A DNA stretch of 63,881 nt, taken from Antrodiella citrinella. Lineage: Eukaryota > Basidiomycota > Agaricomycetes > Polyporales > Steccherinaceae. The translations under genes and the position numbers were made by a program. Each line of letters begins with the position of its first letter. Within the stretch, counting starts at the first letter, position 1. The notes below the pieces were generated by a model. That model saw only the letters and a program-made list of their open reading frames with translations. It was not told the DNA's origin and made no database searches. This document shows positions 1 through 10,803 of this stretch, one piece after another. Location of the stretch: assembly GCA_004802725.1 (NCBI GenBank), contig SGPM01000146.1, positions 1-63,881 on the forward strand, read 5' to 3'.

Positions 1-1083
1 GGTGGTCAAGTTGGTAGTTGTTTGATGTTCAATACTCAGCCTGTCGTGACTCATACTGAACGTGCCAGCTACAACTTGTATGCAAATTGTGTTTTACCGT
101 TTACGTCGCTGGGAGTGTATGCCTCGTGTCTTCTTACATAGAGTCGCTGCCCGTTGTATTGTGATTCAGATCATGCATTAATATTGCAAGTCAACTCACC
201 TATAATAAACATGCCACAGTATGTTAACATTTTCATGTATTACGCACACATCGTTAGCCTTCTTGTGTTGCCAGTTTCCTTCCTGCAAAACACAGTATAT
301 TCTGCATCACGTGCGTTTTCTGATCCGATCAGCGTAACATCATATAGTGGTTGGATCTGACCTGCGCCTACCTTATATCATGATCCGCGCATTCCCTATG
401 TTCCAAATTCGATGATCAAGACTCGCAACCTACGCAGGCTGAGTCATGATTGATATCGAGAGTCATGTTTGTGAGGTATGTCAGAATTGTTCTTGTCCTT
501 GACTCGGACAATATTAATGTAAAGACTGATTTCATCTCTGCCTAGAGGAGTGTCATTGAGTGATGCCTTCCGGCATCGTATCACACTTTCATCTAGTGAC
601 CGAGAGGTCTTCCTCGCACAGATTTTCCGTTCGTTTGCAGAAGTCATCAGGGACCTTCCTTGCGATTAGTATCTGTCATTGACAGACATCTTCATTTCGG
701 TCTCTGTCATCGTATACATGCACGCGTCCGGTTCCGAGTCGTCGAAGATCTGGTTTTCGACGAACAGTGCCTTGCATTGCACTTTTGTTCGCGCAGTGGT
801 TCGTGTTGCACGCTTCATGTGGAAAGTTTGATGGGCCCACTTTATGATCGCCCTTTCTAAGCTGATAACGTTGACGCCATAGCAAAATGGGACGTCAGTC
901 GAAGTATATATATGTATTGCCACTGCGGTGATGTACTATCATTGGTGCGAAATGCTTCGACCCGTGATTCGGCCTTTGGTATAAGGTTGCACGAACTGGG
1001 GACGCTATAAGTAATATATGCGTTCTGCTGATTTTGCCTCCTTTTCTTCAACTTGGTTCGCTCGACGTTGACTACTGACCCCG
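1..1083. other. No supported gene (left edge)
   Basis: Only short, overlapping open frames on both strands, with no recognisable motif and no chain of splice-compatible exons. The sequence is AT-richer than the gene blocks. It may hold the promoter of the DUF6533 gene that starts at 1084, but no clear TATA box or other element was recognised. Confidence 0.5.
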
Positions 1084-2755
1084 ATGGCGGAAAACGAACT
1101 TGTCCCTGTGGATATCATCGCCGATTTTGGGCGAGCAAGAGTCAAGACTGTACGAAGCCTCGTATGTGTACGAAGAATTGCGGGCTGACCATTCTCCGTC
1201 TTACAGTATATGCATTGTATGTATCTACTGCCAGTCGTGATACAATGTCGATGTCCTGATGTCAGTCTCTCGCAGTTGCTGCGATCTCAATCCTAGTAAG
1301 TCGTGCTTAAGGCGTTGTCACAATGTTGGTACGAATTCATCTTCTTACAGGTATACGAATATTTTTTGACTCTCAGCTCTGAGGTCAAGCTCATATGGCC
1401 ATCGAAGATGAGCATAACCAAATGCTTATACTTCTACACCAAGTATTCAGCATTCATTGACTCAGCCGTAGCGCTGGTCTGTGAGTCCGCGTGCTGATGT
1501 CTCTATGCTTTTCACTGAGACGAAACCTTCAGATAGTATAAAGACAGATATATCTGTAGTTGAGTGTCAACGAATGGACCTCCTTGATGGCTGTGAGTCA
1601 ATTTCCAAGTCAGTGACGTATGGAAAGTATGCTGACCTACTGTCGTCTGAACAGGGTTAATGACGATTGGTATCATCATGGCTGAAGGTGCGGTGCCAGA
1701 ATGTCCTTTGCTGGCATCTACATCAAACCGGGTTTTCTGAACATGCGTCCAGTGATTCTCGTAATCCGAACATGGGCATTATGGGGACGGGGGAAATGCA
1801 TGGCCATCACACTCTTCACAGTGTTCATATCAACTCTTATTGTATCGGGAATCATCGAGGGACTGTATATCAAGACGCGGACCTGTATGGCTTTCTCGTT
1901 TGTGCCTTGACTAGATAAAAACTGACTATCGACCTCACAGTCATGACATTTCCAGGCAAACATATTCCGGAGTGTTTTCTCGTCAGCGGGAGTTCTACCA
2001 TCGGGATCACCTTCGTCCTCGTCATCGTTGTCGAAACAAGTACGATTATTCGATCGTCTTCAGCCTCGAATGACCAATTGCTTACTCAGTCACGCAGTGG
2101 TGTTGATTCTGACAGTCATGGCAGGGTTCCAGAGATGTACGTTATTGAAAAATGCGCCGTCTATACCATTCACTCATTTTTCAATACTTAGTTCGATTTG
2201 CTGGACGAACACAAGGTATTACATCTGTGCTATATCGCGACGGTAAGATGCTCCAAATTACTCGTCACAGAGGGTGCTGATACGATCATAGGGGTCATGT
2301 TCTATGTCTATTCGCTTAGTACGTCACGCAACGGTGTTTAGAGTTTCTTCCCTATTCAGGCGTAACACCCACAGCGATCTCGCTCACAAATTTTATCGTG
2401 ACTTACACTAGACCCGTCAGTGCGCCGTTCGATGTGTTCTGGTCCATACACTGATTCGCATCATCTATCTACAGGAATACTCCAGAGACCTCTTGACACA
2501 GTGCGTCCCCATTCTTACTATCATATAAGTGTAGACCCATGATTTCACGTTTCTGCTTCACCTTCCAGCATGCAGCGCGTTCTTCACTCCTGCCTGAGTG
2601 CACGCGTCCTCCTCAACCTTCGGGCAGCCGGAATGCAGCACGATGCTTCTAACTTGATGCCACAATCCTCGATCATGTTCGCTGCGCCAGTCGCATCGGA
2701 GAATACTACTACGCGTGCTACTGTAACAGCACCGAGGATAGAACAAGATGAATAA
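1084..2755 (+). CDS. DUF6533 domain multi-pass membrane protein
   Basis: A basidiomycete membrane protein of unknown biochemical role, from the large DUF6533 family (7-TM-like topology). The first exon (1084-1161) encodes MAENELVPVDIIADFGRARV, followed by a short stretch (SLAVAAISIL) and then, from 1352, YEYFLTLSSEVKLIW, which is the family signature of an aromatic-rich helix before an acidic E-V/I-x-x-IW motif. Further exons supply the 'VILVIRTWALWGRGK' segment (about 1755), which corresponds to the conserved L-R-T-Y/W-A-L-Y/W-G-R motif, hydrophobic helices near 1800-1860 and 1980-2035, and a terminal exon (2570-2755) with the family's 'QRVLHSCLSARVLLNLR' tail. At least seven small exons are needed, and not all borders could be fixed. 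No in-frame stop is forced on the model, but the tiny exons mean a decayed copy cannot be excluded. Confidence 0.6.
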
Positions 2756-2970
2756 TCGAGGGCGGACACACACCGGTGTATATGTACATATCAAAACTTT
2801 TCTGAAGGCATGGTATGCTGTAACCTATGTCGTGTGTGGATCCTTCCACGGCGATTTGGTAAAATCAACTGAGTCAAGAAAAGAACTCGCTCACAGCGAG
2901 AGTTTCTGATTCAAGAAAGGACAGTATCCAACATATATAACCGCACAAGCGTTCGTTTAGATTAAGTCCA

Positions 2971-5503
2971 TCACCATAACAATCTAGTGAGCGCATTGAA
3001 GCGATTCGCAAGCACATTGCTCACCCCCGACACGCTCCAGTCATTCGCCAATTGGGCTGGCCTCAGCATAGCAGTGGGAGGTTTCACTGCCTGTGCCACC
3101 TTGCCGCTCTCAGACTTCACGCATTTCCCGTCGACGGTAGGAGGAGCCTTGTACGGGCTCACAGCGTCCATCATGGCATCGTGTAGCGATGTCATCGACA
3201 TAAGGATCTGTTCCTGGTCGGACGAGTATAGTATGGAGTGGTCGGTAACGGTAGGGAAGGGAGTGACGTCCGGTTTGCAGACGGTCCCTTTTGGCGGAAG
3301 GGTACCGTTACTGAAGAACGCCTGGACGTGCGATGCTGTGCAGAATGAGGGAAGTGCAAGGGTAACATGCTATTGACCGCGTTAGATGCATGGTATCGCA
3401 GTGAAGGTTTCTTGAGATTGAGTACTCACCCCTGGCCCATCTTGCAGTAACAATCGGGCTGATTCTCCAAGCAAGTCTTGAACCTTGAGGGCGCTGTCCA
3501 TTGGGGTCACCGGGTCTTCCTGCAAGCAGCCAGTCATGTCAGATAAGCCAAGCCGAGTCAGGAAGGACTGCCCACAGTGTTGCTCAAGACCAAGATAGGA
3601 TTGCTCAAGGTATTGTTCCATGGACCTTGGAACCGTTCAGGAGGCGTCACAGGCCAGAACTGACACCCCGCATCCGGTTCCGCGGTGACGACGTTGAACA
3701 CGAAGTGGGACACATTCTGATACACATAAAGTAGCTCGTCTACCACGTCTTCAGGTCTGACATTAGCCAGCGCAAATGGTGGGTTGTCATTGCAGGATAC
3801 TGCGGACCGCTCCAAGTCGCGATACATATTTGGCTCCATGGCGTTCAAGATAAAGCTACCGTCACCGTTGATGGCAGAGGCGATGTCAAAAGCAGCCTTT
3901 GGCCAGGTGATGGGGCGCTGGAGCAGCAGCTGCACGTAGCCTATGTCGTCTGTGAGCAGTATGCAGAAGGGAGACCATGGGTATCATGTACCTCTAGCTC
4001 TTCCGGAAGTCAGAACGCCAGGCAGGCGAGCGTGGGGCACAGGCAGAGGATTGTAATATAGTTCATTGATGAACGACTCGATACGATCCTTGATTAGAGA
4101 CGGGTTTTCTCCTTTGTGCCTTGCTAGAGGACATGCTGGTCGCCCGGTCTACAGACGAAGTCGATGAGAAATATGACACGGGCATATCTACCAGTCGCTT
4201 ACCGCAGAACAGCCATCCACGAATTGGTCATAGTTGTTCTCGCTGGACACCAACCATTGACGGTACCATTGATACGACGGTTTCTCTGTTCAGATTTGAA
4301 CGATGTGAGTGTACTGCTGAATATCGTGTCGATCCAGCCACTTACCCGACCAAGCGACAGCATCTGCGATACCATCAATGGCGACCCGTCCAATACGGTC
4401 AGGCAACCTGCCCAACAATCAGCGCTAGTATGCAATGCAAGATGTGGTTTTAATCTCACATGTTCACCAGGTATTGCCCAAGGATAGATCCATAAGAACC
4501 ACCATAGAAGTTGCTGCACGATATGATGAGTGTCAGTCAAGAAAATGGACGACTTGCAACTTACATGAGAGCATCGGGCCCATCAAGCGCTGCGGTTATG
4601 TAGTCCATGTCACGGACAACAGTGGCGGTTCCCATATATTTCAGCTCTTCGCCCATAGTCTCGCGACAAACATCGAAGGTTGTCTCGAGCAAAGAGTTCG
4701 ATTCTCGCTGCTGAACAAGAAGCACCTCTCGGATCTCCTCAAACGTGCCATTGGGTGCGAAGTCGTAACTCCGTTCGAGGACTGTGTTTCGCTTGAAGTT
4801 GCCGAAGCTGAAGTCCTTACTGAAACATTGCACCTTCGGCCTTACGACGCAAATCATAAAAAAACTTCAGACGCACAGTAAAAGCTATGCAACTCACAAA
4901 GTCTCGCCAATGCCTCTAGGATCGAAGCCTACTAGGTCGTACTCCTCCCCGATCTGAAACCAACAAAACAAATAAGCACTAGATTGACATCCTGAGTGAG
5001 GGGGCTTACGTAGTTCTGGAGAAGATTGCCGCGTTTGGTTACGAATGGCTTTCCAGCACCTCCTGGGCCTCCCGGATTGAACAGTACAGTGCCCTTGGAG
5101 TTCTTCGAACTGGCTCTTAGACGACCGAGCGCAATGCTAGCCGTTCCCGCGCTGGGATCAAAGTAATCCTTCGGAACTCTGTGAAACGCAAGATACCGAA
5201 TCAGCAACTCAACAAAGGGAGGCAGCAATTTAAGGCGCACATTATGTATCCACACTCAGAACCTGGGATGTCATCTACATCTGCGCATGCCTTCCAATCC
5301 ACCGTACCAACATCCATGGGCCATATACCGTCAGGAATGATGTCGGTCTGTCCATTGAGACGTGGAAGAGGCGCGAACAACACGAGGAGGGATAGGCCGA
5401 GAGTGAGCACAACGACCTGGATCTTGCTCGGTTGCGGGCGGATTGGCATCTGTTCTCTGTTCTCCTCGACATCCTCAACGTCTGCGTCCTTTTTCTTCAC
5501 CAT
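2971..5503 (-). CDS. Membrane-anchored alpha/beta hydrolase with TAP-like C-terminal domain
   Basis: A predicted serine hydrolase/peptidase of the tripeptidyl-aminopeptidase-like alpha/beta family. It starts MVKKKDADVEDV at 5503 with a charged cytosolic stretch, then one hydrophobic segment (VVVLTLGLSLLVLFAPL), suggesting a type II signal anchor with a lumenal or extracellular catalytic domain. Later exons show VPKDYFDP, an oxyanion-type FNPGGPGGAGK, DLVGFDPRG, the nucleophile elbow NFYGGSYGS (Ser), LPDRIGRVAIDGIAD, and a C-terminal TAP-like domain with the acid DPVTP (about 3510) and the base in DGPGH (intron between G and H), so the whole triad is present. Reading frames join across all introns checked, so the gene looks intact. 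Its upstream neighbour on the other strand is an FAD oxidase, and a paralogue lies at 8146-10386. The substrate is unknown. Confidence 0.85.
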
Positions 5504-6182
5504 CGTATGTTCGTCTTGAGCGCAGCTGGTGAGTCACTCGGCAGAGACTGGGGGAAGTCGCCCTTCATCAGCAGCGGCATTACCCGTGCTGCTGTCATGG
5601 CGTTATTCGCTACCCCCGCAACAAATTTGGAGCTCTATTTGCATAATCTGGTCATGGTTTGCAAGGTTCTCTCAACCCGACAAAAAGATAGAAAAAAATT
5701 GAAGTTTGTCAATGTCAGACAGAGCTCTGCAGTTTATGTAAGCACTTGCGATCAATACTGAACGCCGATCGGGACTAAAAATTGCTTCCTTCCTTTCACC
5801 CTATCCAGTGTCTTCCGATTGAAGAAGTTGCAGCGTTGATATTTCATCAAAAATCAGGTGGGTGTATCTATGCACAATTCATGAAGAAATGGGGTCTTGG
5901 TAGGACAGCGCCCTCGAGGCGGTTGCAAATGACGTGTTTGCTTCATTCAGGCTAGCCCATACTCTGCGGCTATAGTGATATCATAATTCACCAGGAAACC
6001 CCTATGATCACTACCGGAGACTCTCATATCGCTCTAATTATCCCCGCATATTGTGCGACTGACGTGCCTTCAGATGTGGCCACGTTGAGCATGTTGAGCC
6101 TGAGAGCATATAAAGCACAAAGCATCTGCCAAAAATCGTCAGCGATATCAAGCTTTCTGTCTTACCCCTCCAGCCTCCATCG
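5504..6182. promoter_or_regulatory. Bidirectional intergenic region, hydrolase / FAD oxidase
   Basis: 679 bp lie between the start codons of the minus-strand hydrolase (5503) and the plus-strand FAD oxidase (6183). A TATAAA hexamer at 6109-6114 sits 69 bp upstream of the oxidase ATG, a plausible fungal core promoter, followed by a CT-rich stretch just before the ATG. No binding site of a known regulator was identified. Co-regulation of the two genes is an inference from the head-to-head arrangement. Confidence 0.5.
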
Positions 6183-7998
6183 ATGACCGATATCTCTGCT
6201 TTCCGCAAGGAGTTCAAAGGCGAGCTCGTCACCTCCGCTGACCCTGGCTACGAAGAGGCTATCGCACGCTGGGCCCGTAATGCAGTCAAACGAGCGCAAG
6301 TCGTCGCATTCGTGAAGGATGCAGACGACGTTGTCGCTGCACTCAAGTATGCAAAGGACGTTGGTCTGCGTATCGCCATACGTGGCGGCGGTCACAACCC
6401 ATCCGCAGCGTCGTCCGTCGAAGATGGCCTTGTCATTGATCTCTCCAAGTTCTTGAATGGGGCCACTGTCGATGCAGACAAGAAGCTTGCGTATGTTGGT
6501 GGAGGCGCGTTGTGGGGAACTGTCGACCAAGAAACCATAAAACATGGACTTGCCACCGTTGGAGGCACCGTCAATCATGTAAGTGGAGTTCCCCTGTTTC
6601 TTGGACGAAAGGAACTGATACGATCATCGTCCTCTAGACCGGTGTTGGAGGGTGTGTATCCACGTGCCACGTCAATAGTGTTGATCAAAGACTGACTTAC
6701 GAATGTGTCCCAGGTTGACACTTGGGGGCGGATATGGATACCTGTCTGGTCTGCACGGTCTTGCCATCGATAACGTCGCAGAGGTGAGTTCATCAGATTG
6801 CATGCGATACACATGCGCTATATCAAATCCTATACAAACGCTCATTGTTCTAGGTCACTGTCGTCACTGCTAACGGCAGCATCCTCAAAGCGAGCTTGAC
6901 TGAGAACCCTGACCTATTCTATGGCATTCGTGGCGGCGGTTGCAACTTCGGCGTTGTGACTGAGTTCGTTTTTCGTCTGCATCCTCAACTCAGAAACATA
7001 TTTGCTGGCAGAGCTCTCTTCACCCCGGACAAGCTAGAAGCGCTTGCAGCAGTCTTGGATACTTGGTGGGCCAATATCAAGCCCGAAGAAGCCATCTATG
7101 TTGTCTTCGGACGCGCTCCACCTGATGGCACCGTGAGTAGTTTTTCTTGATTTTCTATGACCCCAACATAACATCGAGTTGCAGCCTATGATCATCGCAA
7201 ACCTTGTCTACCATGGCTCCGAAGCCGAAGGCAGAGCCAACTTTAAGCCCATCTTTGATGTTGGTGCGTCTTCCATGTTGATCTATGATTGACTGGGCAG
7301 AACCTTCATTGGACTCGGACTCTTTAGGACCGGTTGCCGACATGACCAAGGAAATTCCGTACGAAGATGTGAACACGATGCAGGTCAGTTAGTATTGCAC
7401 CTCACCGAGAATCGCAACTTAGTCTTTACCCGCAGAACGGTATCGCCCTTCACGGCTTCAACTACTTCATGAAAGGCACTTTCCTCGACAAGAAGCCATC
7501 CTTGGACATGACTCGAACCGCGTTCAACAAAGTCATGGAACTCGCCCAGTTCGGGGTCATCGACGTCGCCATGGGGTTCGAATACGGCTCCAACGAGAGG
7601 GTCAACAGCGTCCCCGCTGACGAGACACCGTTCCGTCGCGACCTCCCCGGCAACGGCGTCGTTTTAGTGAAATGGAACGACGATGCGCTTGAGAAGGCCA
7701 AGTACGCCAGGGACGCTGCGCATGCCCTCGCCGCCCTCACACCGAAGCTCGGTTTTGCTGAGGCATACGGCAACTACGAAGGTTCGTTGTGCCCCATCCT
7801 TTTATTAGGTGACAGGGAACTGAAGGGTGTTGGCATGCAGGCATAGACAGTGACGCGCTGCCCAAGGAAGGCGCAGTCCCAGCTGATAAGTCCCAGGTCT
7901 TCTTTACGGCGGCTTACCCCAAGCTGCAAGCTTTAAAGAAGAAGTACGATCCCGACATGGTGTTCAACAAGTGGTATCCCATCACTCCCGCTGCCTAG
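6183..7998 (+). CDS. FAD-linked oxidoreductase (BBE-like, PCMH-type FAD domain)
   Basis: A flavoprotein oxidase/dehydrogenase of the berberine-bridge-enzyme-like (VAO/PCMH) superfamily. It starts MTDISAFRKEFKGELV and has no signal peptide, so it is probably cytosolic. The N-terminal FAD domain shows RIAIRGGGHNPS with the histidine that normally carries the 8-alpha-histidyl FAD link, VDLSKF-like sheet segments, TGVGG then LTLGGGYGYLSG, and IRGGGCNFGVVTEF. The position that carries the second (cysteinyl) FAD link in bicovalent members holds no Cys (GVGGLTLGGG), so mono-covalent attachment is expected. The BBE C-terminal motif KKKYDPDMVFNKWYPI is present just before the stop. At least seven introns join in phase. 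It lies between two paralogous hydrolases facing the other way. The substrate cannot be read from sequence. Confidence 0.88.
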
Positions 7999-8145
7999 AT
8001 ATGAAGACGCTGTAGAAGGACAACAATGACTCTCAATTGTATTATCGAAAGGTCGTTTGTAGGATTAAGCATGTCATTTCCCTTGCTGTGAGCGCCAGCC
8101 AAAGATTTGGTCTGTTACAGAACCTTTGCGGGAATGAGGGATCCC

Positions 8146-10386
8146 TCACAGTTCACGGATCAACTCTCCATCTTCATCTGGACTGGGAAAGGGACCCGCG
8201 CTAGTGGGACATACAGTGCCTTCAGGCGGCAGAGTTCCATTAGCGAAGAACGCATTCAAGTGGGTCTTCACACATAACGAAGGTAGTGCGATTGTGGTAT
8301 GCTGTAATGATTAATGTGAGAAAGCGTTTGTGGAGGAGTAAATCAGATACACACCCCTGGGCCATCCATGATTAAAAGTCGTGCAGACGAGCCAAGTAGT
8401 TCCGCTACTGTCTGGCCGCTCAATACAGGTGTGATAGGATCTAACTGCAACGCGTAGGGTCAGTGTATCAGTACGCAAGCCAAATATTGCAGGATACACA
8501 CAGTGTTACTCAGAACCAGGATCGGGTTCTGCAGGGTATGGTTCCACGGACCCTGGAACTTCTCAGGAGGCATGGCGGGCCAATACTGGCATCCAAAATC
8601 GACGTACTCGACGTTCTCGGCTGCAAACGCGAACCGAGAGACATTCTGGTACACGTACAATCGCTCGTCGACCATTTCCTCTATGGTTGGCGCCTTGAAT
8701 AAGGGTTGGTCGTTGCATGCGACTGCAGTTCGGGAAAGGTCACAATTGCTTGTTGGTTCGTTGAGATCAAGTAGGAGGGACGGGTCGCCACGCATGGCGT
8801 TTGCGAACACGGTAGCAGTCAACGGCCAAGTCACGGGTCTGTACAATGCATTCAGGAGAAACTCTGTATCGTTCAAAGTTAAAAACCCTGTACAGAACAA
8901 GCAGAAACATACACGTACTCATCGCTCTTCCCGTCGTCAAGACACCTGGGTGTTTTGACTTTGGACTGCTGATGGGTTGGTAGCTAAGATGATCTATGAA
9001 CTCTTCCAGACGTGAATTGATTGCGCTGGGGTCCTCCCGTTGAACTGTGGCTAACGCACAGCCGGATGGCCCTGCCTGGAAGGGCTCAGTTGACGTTGAC
9101 GTTAGGGTATGACACCTAGAGACTGACCTTTGCACATTCCTGGAAGAAATGGTCGTACGTCCGGTCCGTATCGGTCAGCCATTGACGGTGGAAACGATAG
9201 GCTGGCTGAGTCGCCCACAATAACGTGTCTTCAACACCGTCGATGGCTACTCTACCGACCCTATCCGGAAGCCTAAGTTATTGTTAGGTGGTCAAAATTT
9301 GATGCTGCAGCGTCATAGACACTCGCATGTTGACAAGATACAGCCCGAGCACTGCCCCGTAAGATAGGCCATAGAAGTTTCTGTGAAGCAAAGTTTGAGT
9401 ACAATCCTTGTATTGATATAATACGATGAGCACCAACATGAGCGCATCTTCCCCGTCAAACAGCTTGCTCATGAAGTCTATATCTCGAACGACGGTAGTA
9501 GTACCTGCAACTCCTCTCCCATCATATATTGGCAGACTTCAAACTGGGTTCGTAGAAGTGCGTCCGCTTCTGCTTCCTTTATGATGAGAATGTTGCGCAT
9601 TTCCTCGATAGACATGTTGGACGCTATGTCGAATCCTCGTTCGAGCACTGTGTTTTTGATGAAGGATTCATACGATCCTGTAGTTTCGTCGAGGAAGCAT
9701 TTGATTCTCGGCCTGAACAGATGGAACGAAGCTTGAGTAGCGTGCTGCATGATGTAGAAAAATAACATACACGGAGTCACCGACACCCCGTGGATCAAAA
9801 CCGACGACGTCGAAGTCCTCTCCAATCTAGTAACCAGGAAGAACAAACATGAATAGCGTGTAGAAGCATGTACGTACCGCGTTGGAGATCAAGTATGGAT
9901 TCAATTTCGTGATCCATGCTTTGCCGGAGTTCACAGGTCCACCAGGATTGAAGAACACAGTGCCTTTGCTTGGTTGTACCTTAGACTTATACCGTCCAAA
10001 AGCAACTTTGGCAGTACCTGCGTCTGGGTCAAAATAATCCTTCGGAACGCTGTGATCAAACATGCCATCTAGACCCACATTCTAAAAGACAACTGCTGAT
10101 TCGCTCACATGATATATCCGCAGTCAGTGCCCTCAATTCCAGCGTCGCAAGCATGCCAAATGACAGTGCCAACAGATTCTGACAAGGTAGCTGCTGTTCG
10201 TGAACCGTAAATCAAACCACCAAGGGCATTTCGTATGGGTACACGTAATGCAGCAGACAGTGCCAGTAAGACTAGAGCCAACCATCCAAGCAAATTTCGA
10301 CGCGTTCGTCTTATTTTCTGGTGAGAGTGGTCGCGTGCAGGTGCTGTCATAGACATGTTCGGTGACTCGGAAAACGCATACGTCAA
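8146..10386 (-). pseudogene. Second TAP-like alpha/beta hydrolase, frame broken near 9504
   Basis: A paralogue of the 2971-5503 hydrolase with the same architecture: an N-terminal anchor (NLLGWLALVLLALSAAL), VPKDYFDPDAGTAK, FNPGGPVNSGKAW, DVVGFDPRGVGDS, nucleophile elbow NFYGLSYGA, LPDRVGRVAIDGVED, TAP-like domain with DPITP, DGPG-H and a conserved FFANGTLPPEGTVC tail ending at 8146. All triad residues survive. Between MMGEELQ and TTTVVRDIDFM (9504) the frame slips. The paralogue has GEELKYMGTATVVRD here, so about 7 nt look deleted. A 41-bp GT-AG intron (9464-9504) would restore the frame but remove conserved residues, and its AAG acceptor is weak. The next intron but one uses a GC donor (9273-9326). 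It may be a pseudogene, a recently broken gene, or a sequencing error. Confidence 0.7.
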
Positions 10387-10803
10387 GTGTCGGCCTCTGG
10401 CTTATGTAGAATGCCAGGGAGGTCTAGCGATAGTCAGATTCATGTCACGCAGAGAGATCGCAGCACCACTTACAGTCAACTTCAAGACTTATATGGGCAT
10501 GGTGGTCAAGGCTTGGCCGATCCGAGTCCTAGCGGCGCGCGCTCAGCGTGAGCAGGAGCAACGTGCGTGCTTTGCTACGAACGATTGACCTTGCAAGATT
10601 CTTACTGTATCTTCGTGAAGGTTCAGATCTCAGAGTTCCTTGATATAATGATAGTCGCATATGATGCTTGGCACATTGTGAAACGACGAGAGAGCACAAA
10701 ACAACTCGGCCAAGACAACGCCTGTAGCGGAGAGTACACGTGGGATGCCTGTTTGGGCACATTCGGAGCGCTAGCAGTGTCGGGTGGCGCACGAAGAGCG
10801 GAC

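Noticed and set aside
10567..10803. Longer CLN3 start upstream of 10804
   Set aside because: The frame is open further upstream, but the sequence lacks the acidic, polar character of the CLN3 N-terminus, and the ATG at 10804 precedes the first family-like residues.
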